64,000 nt of DNA from Idiomarina sp. X4 (lineage in GTDB: Bacteria > Pseudomonadota > Gammaproteobacteria > Enterobacterales > Alteromonadaceae). Made by a program: the position numbers and the translations under genes. This document shows, in pieces, positions 38,663-49,850 of the stretch. A model generated the notes under the pieces. The model had not been told where the DNA came from. It made no database searches and was given only the letters and a program-made list of their open reading frames with translations. The stretch spans positions 2,294,001 to 2,358,000 of the forward strand of contig NZ_CP025000.1 in NCBI RefSeq assembly GCF_002808045.1, read 5' to 3'. Numbering within the stretch: position 1 is the first letter of the stretch; every line of letters begins with the position of its first letter.

Positions 38663-39667
38663 TTATTTTTTGGAAAGCTCAATAGCATGCTCTGTTTCGT
38701 GAACTTTAACTGGAAGAGTTGCTGTGATGGCGTTTAAAACACTATCATCGTCACTCAGTCGGAATACGCCACTAATGCGGAATTGCTCTTGTTGAGCAAA
38801 ACCCATTTTAATTTGCTTCGAGCGATAACGATTCAATTCAGAGATGACTTCACTTAAAGGGGCATTATCAAACCGAAGAACGCCCTTAATCCAACCCGGC
38901 TGCTGATTGTTGCTGTTTGTGCGAGTTAATGAGATTTTTTTGTGTTTGTTCTCGTACGTTGCGATATCACCTGATGTTAATAGGCGAATGGTTTTGTTTG
39001 TGTTGGTTTTAAGGGTATCAAATTCAACGACACCCTCTATAACCGATATTTTTAGTGAGTCTTCAGCGGTGTTCTTACGAACAGTGAAGCGAGTGCCCAG
39101 AACGGTTATTCTTTGTTCCCCGGTGTTAATAATGAAAGGTCTGGAATTTTCCTTTTGAATGTCAAAGAACACTTCACCCCGGTGCAGTTCAACCAAACGT
39201 TGTTCACTGGTTAGCATAACGGAAATTTCGCTATCGGTATTTAAAGTAACCGTTGAACCATCCGGCAAGTCAACCTGACGAACTTCACCTACGCTGGACT
39301 GAAAGGCTTTAGTCATGATGATTGGGTTGTGAACCTTATTTGTTAAAAGCTGGTTCCTCTTAACTTCTTGAGAAGCGGGTGAAAAATAGGGAAGGGCGTT
39401 TATTAAAAAGTAGACAGTGATAGCGGTTATAAGAATAGATGCAGCGAATGAGAAAGATCGTTTTAAATGAGAAGCACGTTTAGTTGAACGGTATGCCACT
39501 TCACTGTGTTGCCAAATTGCGAGTATCGCATTGAATTCTCGCTTATGAGAGATGTCTTCATTAAGCCACTTTTGTATCTCGCGCTCTTCACTGGCGGTTA
39601 ACTCACCGGAAAATAACCGCGTGACATAGTAGGCGGCTTGTTTTTGCACTTTTTCGTCACGGTTCAT
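38663..39667 (-). CDS. FecR-type anti-sigma factor / transmembrane signal relay
   Basis: A 334-residue inner-membrane protein. The cytoplasmic N-terminus (DUF4880-like, about residues 5-60, QAAYYVTRLFSGELTASEE) should bind the sigma factor. One membrane span lies at about residues 70-92. The periplasmic FecR domain (about 115-230) has QSSVGEVRQVDLPDGSTVTLN. The C-terminal part (about 260-330) resembles an STN/DUF4974 domain, which pairs with the receptor's STN domain. Its start overlaps the sigma gene stop, and it ends about 75 bases before the receptor gene. It relays receptor occupancy to the sigma factor. Confidence 0.92.
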   Translation of the reverse strand: MNRDEKVQKQAAYYVTRLFSGELTASEEREIQKWLNEDISHKREFNAILAIWQHSEVAYRSTKRASHLKRSFSFAASILITAITVYFLINALPYFSPASQEVKRNQLLTNKVHNPIIMTKAFQSSVGEVRQVDLPDGSTVTLNTDSEISVMLTSEQRLVELHRGEVFFDIQKENSRPFIINTGEQRITVLGTRFTVRKNTAEDSLKISVIEGVVEFDTLKTNTNKTIRLLTSGDIATYENKHKKISLTRTNSNNQQPGWIKGVLRFDNAPLSEVISELNRYRSKQIKMGFAQQEQFRISGVFRLSDDDSVLNAITATLPVKVHETEHAIELSKK

Positions 39668-40239
39668 AACTTAATCTCACCATTTGCCGACTCAAGACCT
39701 TCCGTTGCCTTCCTTATTTCACGTAAAGCGGAGGAAATGTATTTTTCTACGGTGCTAACTGAAACATCCAGTTGATCACTTATTTCTCTGTAACTCATTC
39801 CGTTAATTCTACTCAATAAAAACGCTTGCCTGTGTTCTTGCTTCAGGTGACCTAAAGCTAGCTCGATACGCTCTAACATGGCTTTGTTGGTATAAGCACG
39901 CTCAGGTGATGTTAAATCTGTAAAGTGAAGCTCTTCAATTTGAGAAATGTGGTCTGAGGCGCACCGTGAAGCACTACGACGAGCTCTGTCAATAATGACG
40001 TGGTTAGCAATTTGTAATAGGTAATTTTTTACTGTCGACATTCTGCCTGACAGCCGTTTGTGAAGATCTGAAATTTGACTGAGTTTTACATATATTTCCT
40101 GCATTACGTCATCGTCCTCATCAAACTGACCCGTTCTTACACGAACAAATCGACGCAGGGTAATATCGTACTCATTGACAAGCCGCTCGATGAGTTTGTT
40201 ACTTGCTGTTGTTGAAAATATCGCTTTAGATTTAAACAA
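39664..40239 (-). CDS. FecI-type ECF sigma factor
   Basis: A 191-residue ECF sigma factor. Region 2 covers about residues 18-90 (EDDDVMQEIYVKLSQ and NYLLQIANHVIIDRAR), and region 4 about 125-178 (QAFLLSRINGMSYREISDQLDVSVSTVEKYISSAL, of which MSYREISDQLDVSVSTVEK is the recognition helix pair). It heads a sigma / FecR / TonB-receptor / carboxypeptidase run, with the FecR start overlapping its stop (ATGA). By family it should activate the receptor gene and perhaps itself. It is divergent from katG with 230 bases between; I find no clear ECF-type promoter motif by eye. Confidence 0.92.
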   Translation of the reverse strand: MFKSKAIFSTTASNKLIERLVNEYDITLRRFVRVRTGQFDEDDDVMQEIYVKLSQISDLHKRLSGRMSTVKNYLLQIANHVIIDRARRSASRCASDHISQIEELHFTDLTSPERAYTNKAMLERIELALGHLKQEHRQAFLLSRINGMSYREISDQLDVSVSTVEKYISSALREIRKATEGLESANGEIKL

Positions 40240-40467
40240 AGTGACAAGATGCCTTATTCAAGAAGCGTGTTATCTATAGATATATACGTAGCGTGATATT
40301 TTTACCTCCACATTTATTTTTCCTTAACATTTGGAAGAATTTCAGGGGTAAATAAGAACCTTCCGATTAACCCAATCTGTTTTTCGAATCTATCTGAACC
40401 TACCGAAATTGTTGGTTTGGTCTATTATTATTTGCGCCCAAACTGGTGTTTAACAAAAAGGTAATAA

Positions 40468-42726
<2,259 letters not shown>

Positions 42727-42747
42727 GCCAAAATACTCAAAAAACGG

Positions 42748-42779
42748 AAGCGGCGCTATTTTTTAGCGTCGCTTTTTTT
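42748..42779. terminator. Terminator of katG overlapping the 3' end of the DUF502 gene
   Basis: Stem AAGCGGCGCTA (42748-42758) / TAGCGTCGCTT (42764-42774), one G-T pair, loop of five T, then T to 42779. The last codons and the stop of the convergent DUF502 gene lie in the hairpin, so it is shared by coding and termination functions. Confidence 0.85.
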
Positions 42780-43367
42780 GTGGTTTTTACCAATCCCCGC
42801 ACTAATGGTTAGCTGCAGGGCTTCGGCTGGCTTCATATCGAGGGATTCCACGCAATCCTTTGGCACCATAATCATGTAACCACCAACGTTATAGCTCATT
42901 GGCAAAAAGACGGCGACTTGTTCGTCATCGAGAATTTCCGATAATTTGTCGTCGCTAGCACCTGCTTTTTTCGTCACAATGCCTATCAGTTTTGTATTGC
43001 TGTTTGGTAATGTCACCATAACGACGGATTCGTCAGCAAAATCTTTACCCGACATCATTTCAAACACGTCATTAACCGTGCCGTATAAGCTTCGCAGCAG
43101 CGGCATTTTGTTCATGAGTTTGCCCGGCAACTGCCAAATAGAATTGAACAGGTTCCAACGAGAACTAAAGCCAACGAGTAGGGCAAGTACTAAGAAACTT
43201 ATAAACGCGAGGCCTGGGAAATAGTAAGCGTCACCACCAAGCGCCATCCAAACCGGTTTTAAGGACTGTTCAATAGTGACCAGCAACCAGCGAATGAGGT
43301 AAACAGTAATGACTATCGGCAGTAAGATCGCCAAGCCCTTCAGAAAGTAATTCAGTATTTTTTTCAT
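42756..43367 (-). CDS. DUF502 family membrane protein
   Basis: A 203-residue protein with two membrane spans near the N-terminus (about residues 8-28 and 50-72) and a soluble C-terminal domain with the family segment VMVTLPNSNTKLIGIVT and AVFLPMSYNVGGYMIMVP. Family members are inner-membrane proteins of unproven function. It ends in a Lys-rich tail encoded in the katG terminator. The upstream gap of about 215 bases contains two hairpins but no gene. Confidence 0.88.
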   Translation of the reverse strand: MKKILNYFLKGLAILLPIVITVYLIRWLLVTIEQSLKPVWMALGGDAYYFPGLAFISFLVLALLVGFSSRWNLFNSIWQLPGKLMNKMPLLRSLYGTVNDVFEMMSGKDFADESVVMVTLPNSNTKLIGIVTKKAGASDDKLSEILDDEQVAVFLPMSYNVGGYMIMVPKDCVESLDMKPAEALQLTISAGIGKNHKKSDAKK

Positions 43368-43492
43368 AAGCCCGCTTTTTTATGAGGTTCGGATACAAGC
43401 TTAGCGGTTTTTTACCGTTCGTGAAATTCTTTACGGTTTGTTAATGTAAGGGGATATTAATACACAAATTAAAAAGGACAGGCTATGAGTTA

Positions 43493-43544
43493 GCGCTGTT
43501 CAGCGCCGAGCGGTTACTGATAGCCCGCACGTAAAATGCGGGCT
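43493..43544. repeat. Two adjacent hairpins in the DUF502/CurA intergenic region
   Basis: GCGCTG/CAGCGC (43493-43506) and AGCCCGCA (43522-43529) / TGCGGGCT (43537-43544). Neither is followed by a T run on either strand. They lie downstream of the CurA-like gene and upstream of the DUF502 gene, both on the minus strand. Otherwise I see nothing in 43368-43584. Confidence 0.45.
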
Positions 43545-43584
43545 GTTCATGAACAAGATGGTGGTAAAACCTCGATTAATAATA

Positions 43585-44583
43585 TTACAGCTTAACCAAC
43601 AACTTCCCTTTATTATCCCCTCTAAAGAACAGGTTCAGACCGTCGATGGCCGACTCAAGGCCTTCCAGCGTGTGCGCACGGTATTTAATTTTGCCGTTCA
43701 TGACATACGGGGTGAGTTTCTCCAGTAAGCTAGGCACTTCGTGGAAGTGATCCGGCATGGTGAAGCCCTGAATGCTTAAACGCTTTTTAATGATAGGCAC
43801 CCAGCTTGGACCGGGCGCGGGCTCGGCTTTGTCGTAGTCGGCGATCATGCCACACACCACAATGCGTCCGTGGGCATTCATATTCTGCATCACATGGTGC
43901 TGAATAGGGCCACCGGTATTTTCAAAGTATAAATCGATGCCATTAGGTGTGAGTTCTTGTAGTTTGGCACTTAAGTCGTCGGTTTTGTAGTTTATAGCGC
44001 CGTCAAAGCCTAATTCGCTGGTTATCCACTCGGCTTTTTCGTCACTGCCGACGACGCCAATGACGCGTAAGCCATCGGCTTTGGCAAGCTGCCCAACAAT
44101 AGAGCCGACTGAGCCAGCGGCTCCTGTAACCACCAGAGTCTCGCCAGACTTTGGCTTGCCAACGTTGAACAAACCTTGGGTGGCGGTTAAGCCGGGTAGG
44201 GCGAACACGGACAGAACCATTTCGTCGGGCACGTCAGCTTGTACTTTATTAATGCCTTGGCCGTCGCTCAGCGCGTATTCTTGCCAACCCATCATGCCCA
44301 TTACGCGGTCGCCTTTAGCAAAGTCCGGATGCTTGCTTTCCAAGACTTCACCAACGCCCGAGCTGCGCATGACAGTATTGAGCTCAACCGGCGGAATGTA
44401 ACTTTCGGTATCGGGACTCATCCAGCCAAACATGGCCGGGTCTAACGACATGTGAGTTTGCTTAATTAAAAACTGACCGTCGTTAACTGTTGGTAGTTCT
44501 TTTTCCACCACTTCAAAAATATCCGCACTGACTGGACCCGGATTCGGGCGCTTAACCAAGTTAATTGCTTTGTAAGTTGTCAT
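43585..44583 (-). CDS. NADP-dependent zinc-free oxidoreductase (CurA/leukotriene B4 dehydrogenase-like)
   Basis: A 332-residue medium-chain reductase without zinc ligands. The nucleotide-binding loop is VTGAAGSVGSIVGQLAK (about residues 148-164). It resembles E. coli CurA and plant/animal alkenal reductases, which reduce alpha,beta-unsaturated carbonyls with NADPH. The start MTTYKAIN at 44583 follows AAGGAA; an upstream frame to 44616 has no site. It appears monocistronic. The exact substrate cannot be told from sequence. Confidence 0.9.
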   Translation of the reverse strand: MTTYKAINLVKRPNPGPVSADIFEVVEKELPTVNDGQFLIKQTHMSLDPAMFGWMSPDTESYIPPVELNTVMRSSGVGEVLESKHPDFAKGDRVMGMMGWQEYALSDGQGINKVQADVPDEMVLSVFALPGLTATQGLFNVGKPKSGETLVVTGAAGSVGSIVGQLAKADGLRVIGVVGSDEKAEWITSELGFDGAINYKTDDLSAKLQELTPNGIDLYFENTGGPIQHHVMQNMNAHGRIVVCGMIADYDKAEPAPGPSWVPIIKKRLSIQGFTMPDHFHEVPSLLEKLTPYVMNGKIKYRAHTLEGLESAIDGLNLFFRGDNKGKLLVKL

Positions 44584-44800
44584 GTTGTTCCTTATTACGC
44601 CTTTATTGTGTGCCATTAGCTTAACGCTGTGGCTTGCCTGGGTAAAAGGAAAATAAACGGGTGTTTGAATTGATTGAACTCTGTTTAGACAAAATTATTT
44701 AGCAGGAGAAGTCCGACATTGCCCGAGGTTATTACTGTTTGTTTGAATAGAAACGTTAAAAATGAATTTAAAAGAAGCCTGATGGTAAAGCTTAGAAAAG

Positions 44801-44877
<77 letters not shown>

Positions 44878-44909
44878 ACATTTTGGGGTGTGTCGTGAAG
44901 ACGGGCGGT

Positions 44910-44938
44910 ATATTAGTTATTTGCGGCCGCTCGTGCAA
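44910..44938 (-). promoter_or_regulatory. Promoter of tRNA-Val
   Basis: On the minus strand TTGCAC (44933-44938) and TAATAT (44910-44915) are exactly 17 bases apart. A GC-rich discriminator (ACCGCCCG) follows, as in stringently controlled stable-RNA promoters. Transcription would start about 25 bases before the mature tRNA. Confidence 0.7.
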
Positions 44939-44974
44939 GTCATTTTTTGCAAAAAGTCACTGTTTGTCGAATTT

Positions 44975-46018
44975 CTAGTCAGGCGCAGGGGTGAAATTAC
45001 ACGCGCTGTAAAACCGCTGCCAGGGGCGAACAAAGTGGACAGTGGCATCGGTTAACACTTTGCTGAGCTTACCGAGCTCTGCAATATAGCTTTTTAGCGC
45101 TGGTTGCGGAGCTATTCCTTGTAAGTTTTCAAGGGTCATTAATAGCCGCTGATGTTGTTCAATCACTTCGGCAATGTCGCCCTGCATTTCTTTTATGTAT
45201 ATGTTGTTAAATGCGTCGCGCAATTGCTCGGCTTTTTTCGGAACGTTTCCATTAGGACAGTGCAGGAACTCTGGAATTTCCGGTAACTGTTCACGCATGG
45301 CCTCTAGCTTGTGTGCATAGTCCAGCATGGTTCTGAATAAGTCGGGTAAATAGTTACTGCGTTCAAGTCGGCCCAGCATTTTTATCATCTCGGACGGATC
45401 ATCCGCTTCTTTTGTGTAATTCCAACGCTCTAAAATTCGGGTGAAGCGCTCTAGCGCGTTAACGGCATAGTTGTATTCGGTGACATGAATTTGTGGCAGT
45501 GAATTGTTGCCAATAGACAGCGCTTTACGCAGGCCTTCTTCGTAGGCAAAGGCATTGGCGAGGCTGGCATTTAACTGCGACTGTTTGTGTGTTAACGCTT
45601 CTTCTAACTGGGGTTTAATATCGCCAGACTCAGGGTGTTCAATGCACTCTTTTAGTGCTTGTATCATGGTTAAGTCGGCATGATACCTGCTGAAGCCGTC
45701 TTTTAATTTGCCCAGCGAGCTGTTGTTTTCAGCAATTTCCTGACCCAGTCTACAATGATTCAGACGCATACTGTCCATAAAACCAAGGCTGGTGCGCGAG
45801 ATGTCACGTTTGAGTTCACTTTTTGCCGGATACTGAAGTGCTGGCTTTTCAGGTGTTATAGAACGCGCAGGTAACTCGAGTGTTTGGTTTACTTCACTAT
45901 GTAGCGTGTCTGCGTATTCGGTTAAGCCGGGTTTGTCGGAGCAGGCGGCCATACTCAGTACGCTAAAGGCAATGAGTGCATAGCCAACGGGCTTAAAAAT
46001 AAGTACACTTCGAGTCAT
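44975..46018 (-). CDS. DUF3080 family lipoprotein
   Basis: A 347-residue protein with a lipoprotein signal (hydrophobic core then SMAACSD, lipobox Cys at about residue 26). The mature part is helical and charged and matches the DUF3080 family as I recall it from Vibrio and Shewanella; its function is unknown. It is divergent from riboflavin synthase, with only 30 bases between the starts, so the promoters overlap. Confidence 0.82.
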   Translation of the reverse strand: MTRSVLIFKPVGYALIAFSVLSMAACSDKPGLTEYADTLHSEVNQTLELPARSITPEKPALQYPAKSELKRDISRTSLGFMDSMRLNHCRLGQEIAENNSSLGKLKDGFSRYHADLTMIQALKECIEHPESGDIKPQLEEALTHKQSQLNASLANAFAYEEGLRKALSIGNNSLPQIHVTEYNYAVNALERFTRILERWNYTKEADDPSEMIKMLGRLERSNYLPDLFRTMLDYAHKLEAMREQLPEIPEFLHCPNGNVPKKAEQLRDAFNNIYIKEMQGDIAEVIEQHQRLLMTLENLQGIAPQPALKSYIAELGKLSKVLTDATVHFVRPWQRFYSACNFTPAPD

Positions 46019-46048
46019 TTCTCCGGTTCCTTGTCACATGGGTGGTTC

Positions 46049-46657
46049 ATGTTTACAGGTATTGTTCAAACACAAGCTACGATATTTTCAGTCTCTGACC
46101 AAACTTCTTTTCGACATATTGTGGTCGAAACTGAACCTAAATTCTTAAAAGACTTAGCTATTGGTGCCAGTATAGCGATTAACGGTTGCTGTTTAACGGT
46201 CGTTGAATTCAGTGACAGACAGGTGCATTTTGATGTTATCGATGAAACCCTGCGTCTAACCAACTTAGGCAAGTTGAAAGAAGGTGACAAGGTTAATTTC
46301 GAGCGTTCACTGCGGGTTGGTGATGAAATCGGCGGCCACGGCGTGTCTGGGCATATTCACTGTAAGGGCGAAGTAACTGAAGTACAGCTGTCAGAAAACA
46401 ATTGCGCGATGTGGATACAAATACCGGAAAAGCACAGTCGCTACCTGTTTGATAAGGGGTTTATCAGCGTCAACGGTGCCAGTTTGACCATTGGTCAGGT
46501 TGAAAACAACCGCTTTTCCTTACACCTTATTCCAGAAACCTTACGCATTACAAATTTAGGTGAATGTGAAGCTGGCTCAGAGGTCAACATTGAGCTTGAC
46601 CAGCAGACGATAACAACGGTTGATACGGTAGAGCGAGTGTTGGCGAAACGTCAGTAA
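46049..46657 (+). CDS. ribE: Riboflavin synthase, alpha chain
   Basis: A 202-residue enzyme that dismutates two molecules of 6,7-dimethyl-8-ribityllumazine to riboflavin. It has the two tandem lumazine-binding repeats: MFTGIVQ with GCCLTVVE in the first (residues 1-95) and GGHGVSGHIH with GASLTIGQ in the second (96-195). I start at MFTGIVQ, the invariant family N-terminus, rather than six codons upstream. It stands apart from other rib genes, and no FMN riboswitch is seen upstream. Its end overlaps the CPXCG gene tail to tail by seven bases. Confidence 0.96.
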   Translation: MFTGIVQTQATIFSVSDQTSFRHIVVETEPKFLKDLAIGASIAINGCCLTVVEFSDRQVHFDVIDETLRLTNLGKLKEGDKVNFERSLRVGDEIGGHGVSGHIHCKGEVTEVQLSENNCAMWIQIPEKHSRYLFDKGFISVNGASLTIGQVENNRFSLHLIPETLRITNLGECEAGSEVNIELDQQTITTVDTVERVLAKRQ

Positions 46658-46860
46658 AATTGCTCATCGTTACCGTCGACTTTAATGCGCGCCTGTTGGT
46701 TAATTTCATCGACTTGTAATTGCACATGAATGAGATCACCACAGGCCGAGCACTCTTCCTGATAGTCCTGGTTTCCCTCTGACGCATCAATATCCAAAAA
46801 GGTATTGTGACCACAATGCGGGCATTTCACGGGGACGCTTTTTAAATTTTCTTCGTTCAT
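46651..46860 (-). CDS. CPXCG-motif cysteine-rich protein
   Basis: A 69-residue protein with two Cys pairs, CPHCG (residues 13-17) and CSACG (about 39-43), forming a probable zinc ribbon, and an acidic C-terminus. The start is set by an AAGGAG site six bases upstream of 46860; a longer frame to 47058 would overlap the transporter gene. It matches small CPXCG proteins of gammaproteobacteria with no known role. It follows the EamA transporter gene by 23 bases on the same strand. Confidence 0.85.
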   Translation of the reverse strand: MNEENLKSVPVKCPHCGHNTFLDIDASEGNQDYQEECSACGDLIHVQLQVDEINQQARIKVDGNDEQFY

Positions 46861-46883
46861 ACAGAGCTCCTTATTTCCTTTTA

Positions 46884-47774
46884 CTATAGAAATAAAATAG
46901 CTATTCCGCCTAATGATACCAAGGCACCAGTGGCTGAGCGCACGGTAATACGTTGTTTTTTCAGTAAAGAAATCGGTATTAAAAAGAGAGGCGCGGTAGA
47001 GAGCAGTGTTTGGGTGAGGCCCGGGTTGATATTGGCAATAGATACCTGTTGTAACCAAATAGCCAGGAAGGTGCCAAAAACAATGGCGCCTAGCAGTGGC
47101 AAGGGGTTAATGGTGCGAAACTGTTTGATGATAGCTTTGTAGGCTCCTTGTTTTGACAGGCCGACAATGGCAGCAAGTAAAATAGAGCCTGCAGCAAGTC
47201 GAACAAAGGCAGCGTCAATGGCATTCATTTGTTCGGCCTGTAATACGGAAAAAGCCATGACCAGTCCGGTTGCCTGACACAATGCCGCGCCGCACCCGAA
47301 AAAAATCCCTGACAAGGAAAGAGCCGGCTGTTTGTCTGGTGCTTTTTCAGTAACCACCCATAGCACGCCACTTAACGTGATAACAGCGCCGGTTATTTCA
47401 AGGGTAGAGAGGTTATCGGCTAAAAAGACCCAGGCCATAAAAGCAGCGAGCGGCGGAGCCAAATACTCAAGTAACATGGCGTGCCACGGACCAAGTCTGC
47501 GCAGTGCCGCAAAATGACAGCTGTCCCCAACGGTAATGCCAATAACGCCGCTTAGCGCTAATACCCAGAACCCGGAGCTTATTACCAGCGAATTACCCAG
47601 CAACAAACTAACAATAAATAACAGGGGCGTAGCGATAACCCCTTTTACCAAATTCATTTGTAGTGGCGAAAAGTGACTACCGGCGCGATGATACAAAACC
47701 GTAGCGACCGCCCAAAAGCTGGCAGCTAATAAAGCGGCTAATTGGCCGGTGATTTCGGCGGTAAACTCAGACAT
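46884..47774 (-). CDS. DMT superfamily transporter (EamA family)
   Basis: A 296-residue inner-membrane protein with ten expected spans formed by two EamA repeats (about residues 8-142 and 155-292). Such carriers export amino acids or other metabolites. The substrate cannot be told from the sequence. It probably shares a transcript with the small CPXCG gene downstream. Confidence 0.9.
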   Translation of the reverse strand: MSEFTAEITGQLAALLAASFWAVATVLYHRAGSHFSPLQMNLVKGVIATPLLFIVSLLLGNSLVISSGFWVLALSGVIGITVGDSCHFAALRRLGPWHAMLLEYLAPPLAAFMAWVFLADNLSTLEITGAVITLSGVLWVVTEKAPDKQPALSLSGIFFGCGAALCQATGLVMAFSVLQAEQMNAIDAAFVRLAAGSILLAAIVGLSKQGAYKAIIKQFRTINPLPLLGAIVFGTFLAIWLQQVSIANINPGLTQTLLSTAPLFLIPISLLKKQRITVRSATGALVSLGGIAILFL

Positions 47775-47789
47775 TGGAAGGCTCTAAGG

Positions 47790-47818
47790 TTGCTCTAAAG
47801 GAAGCGGTCGATTATAGT
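47790..47818 (+). promoter_or_regulatory. Putative promoter of thrS
   Basis: TTGCTC (47790-47795) and TATAGT (47813-47818) are 17 bases apart. Transcription would start near 47825, giving a leader of about 90 bases that begins right at the first operator hairpin. Confidence 0.6.
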
Positions 47819-47825
47819 AGCGTCT

Positions 47826-47892
47826 TGCGTTCGATGGTACCGAACGCACCAAATTTCAATAAATAGAGCATGTGGCACTTGGTAGGTGTCAC
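47826..47892 (+). promoter_or_regulatory. thrS translational operator with two tRNA-Thr anticodon-arm mimics
   Basis: Hairpin A: TGCGTTCG (47826-47833) / CGAACGCA (47841-47848), seven-base loop ATGGTAC. Hairpin B: GTGGCAC (47872-47878) / GTGTCAC (47886-47892), seven-base loop TTGGTAG. In both loops GGT occupies the third to fifth positions, where the anticodon sits, and loop B differs at one base from the tRNA-Thr(GGU) loop TTGGTAA. A 23-base A/T-rich linker separates them, and the ribosome site AGGAAGGAAG follows hairpin B. In E. coli, ThrRS represses its own translation by binding a leader with this layout (two hairpins, single-stranded linker, ribosome site). The match in order and loop sequence is strong; function here is inferred. 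Confidence 0.8.
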
Positions 47893-47914
47893 CACTGGAT
47901 AGGAAGGAAGTTTC

Positions 47915-49828
47915 ATGCCTGTAATTACTCTCCCTGACGGAAGTCAACGCGAATTTGAACAACCGGTTTCAATCATGGATATCGCTATGGATATCGGGCC
48001 TGGTCTGGCGAAAGCGACTGTTGCTGGTCGCATCGACGGCGAGTTGGCCGATGCCTGCGATAAGATTGAACACGACGCCAAAGTAGAAATTGTCACACCG
48101 AAAGACGACGATGGCGTTCATATTATTCGCCACTCGTGCGCTCACTTAATGGGTCACGCAGTTAAGCAGCTGTGGCCTGATGCGAAAATGGCGATTGGTC
48201 CGGTTATCGATAACGGTTTTTACTATGATATCGACGTTGACCATACCTTCACCGACGAAGACTTAGAAAAAATTGAAAAGCGAATGAAAGAGTTGGCTAA
48301 AACCAACTATCAAGTCGTTAAAAATAACGTCAGCTGGAAAGAAGCGCGTGAAACCTTTGTTGACCGTCATGAGCCCTACAAAATTGAGATTTTAGACGAG
48401 AACATTCCAACCGATTCTCGACCGGCGCTCTACCACCATGAAGAATACATTGATATGTGCCGGGGACCGCATGTGCCTAGCATGAAATTCTGCGAACACT
48501 TTAAAGTCATGAAAATGGCTGGCGCGTATTGGCGCGGCAACTCTGACAACAAAATGTTACAGCGTATTTACGGCACTGCCTGGGCAGACAAGAAACAGTT
48601 AAAAGCTTATTTGAAGCGCTTGGAAGAAGCGGAAAAACGCGATCACCGTAAAATTGGTAAGAACCAGGACTTGTTCCACTGGCAGGAAGAAGCGCCGGGC
48701 ATGGTGTTCTGGCACCACAACGGCTGGACGATTTTCCGCGAGCTGGAAGAGTTTGTACGCGAAAAGCTGCGTGAATACGATTATCAGGAAGTCAAAGGTC
48801 CAATGATGATGGACCGTGTGTTGTGGGAAAAATCAGGCCATTGGGAGAAATTCTCTGACCTGATGTTCACAACGGCGTCAGAAAATCGTGAGTATGCCGT
48901 TAAACCGATGAACTGCCCGGGACACGTACAAATCTTTAACCAGGGGTTAAAGTCTTACCGTGATTTGCCTTTGCGTATGGCAGAATTTGGCTCGTGCCAT
49001 CGAAATGAACCTTCGGGCGCATTGCATGGTCTGATGCGTGTACGTGGCTTTACTCAGGATGACGCGCACGTTTTCTGTACTGAAGACCAAGTACAGCCCG
49101 AGGTAGCAGCCTGTATTAAGATGGTTTACGAGACCTATGAAACCTTTGGTTTCGACAAAATCGATGTAAAGCTGTCGACGCGTCCTGAAAAGCGTTTAGG
49201 CGATGATGCAACTTGGGATCGTAGTGAAAAAGCCTTGGCTGACGCGCTGAAAGCGCACGATATCGACTTTGAATACTTGCCAGGCGAGGGCGCATTCTAC
49301 GGCCCGAAAATCGAATTCACGTTATTCGACTGCTTAGGTCGTGCTTGGCAGTGTGGTACTATTCAGTTGGACTTTGCCCTACCAGGGCGCTTAGGTGCGA
49401 CTTACGTAGGTGAAGACAACGAGCGTCATACGCCGGTAATGATTCACCGTGCTATTTTAGGCTCACTGGAGCGTTTCATGGGTATTCTGATTGAAGAATA
49501 CGCAGGGCATTTCCCGGTTTGGTTAGCACCGACGCAAGTCGTTTTGATGAATATCACCGATAATCAGAGCGATTATGTGAAAAAGGTGGTAAAATCACTG
49601 AATGAAAAGGGAATTCGTGCCACGGCTGACTTGAGAAATGAGAAGATTGGCTTTAAAATCCGTGAGCATACTCTTAAACGAGTTCCTTATTTGCTGGTTG
49701 TCGGCGACAAAGAAGTCGAGGCTGGCGAGGTTGCGGTTCGTACTCGTAGCGGTGAAGACCTGGGTAAACTGGCTCTGGAAGACTTCATTGCAAAAATTGA
49801 AGACGAAGTACGGACTCGCAAAATTTAA
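47915..49828 (+). CDS. thrS: Threonyl-tRNA synthetase
   Basis: A 637-residue class II synthetase. In order: TGS domain (residues 1-62), the editing (SAD) domain with [11 protein letters not shown], the catalytic core with the zinc Cys in KPMNCPGH, a His in TQDDAHVF and a His in [11 protein letters not shown], and the anticodon-binding domain (about 535-637). Full length, as in E. coli (642). The leader carries a candidate autoregulatory operator. It is followed 22 bases later by infC with its AUU start, the usual order in gammaproteobacteria. Confidence 0.98.
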   Translation: MPVITLPDGSQREFEQPVSIMDIAMDIGPGLAKATVAGRIDGELADACDKIEHDAKVEIVTPKDDDGVHIIRHSCAHLMGHAVKQLWPDAKMAIGPVIDNGFYYDIDVDHTFTDEDLEKIEKRMKELAKTNYQVVKNNVSWKEARETFVDRHEPYKIEILDENIPTDSRPALYHHEEYIDMCRGPHVPSMKFCEHFKVMKMAGAYWRGNSDNKMLQRIYGTAWADKKQLKAYLKRLEEAEKRDHRKIGKNQDLFHWQEEAPGMVFWHHNGWTIFRELEEFVREKLREYDYQEVKGPMMMDRVLWEKSGHWEKFSDLMFTTASENREYAVKPMNCPGHVQIFNQGLKSYRDLPLRMAEFGSCHRNEPSGALHGLMRVRGFTQDDAHVFCTEDQVQPEVAACIKMVYETYETFGFDKIDVKLSTRPEKRLGDDATWDRSEKALADALKAHDIDFEYLPGEGAFYGPKIEFTLFDCLGRAWQCGTIQLDFALPGRLGATYVGEDNERHTPVMIHRAILGSLERFMGILIEEYAGHFPVWLAPTQVVLMNITDNQSDYVKKVVKSLNEKGIRATADLRNEKIGFKIREHTLKRVPYLLVVGDKEVEAGEVAVRTRSGEDLGKLALEDFIAKIEDEVRTRKI

Positions 49829-49850
49829 TAATTACTTGGAGGAATAAACC

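Noticed and set aside
40390..40425. CTAT repeats upstream of katG as an OxyR site
   Set aside because: The two CTAT elements are 32 bases apart, not the 11 or 22 expected, and the matching ATAG halves are missing.
43485..43496. A tiny frame ATG-AGT-TAG with AAGGACAGG upstream, as a minimal leader
   Set aside because: Only two codons, and no plus-strand gene lies downstream to be regulated.
46019..46048. An FMN riboswitch upstream of riboflavin synthase
   Set aside because: Only 30 bases separate the divergent genes, too short for the aptamer, and none of its conserved segments are seen.
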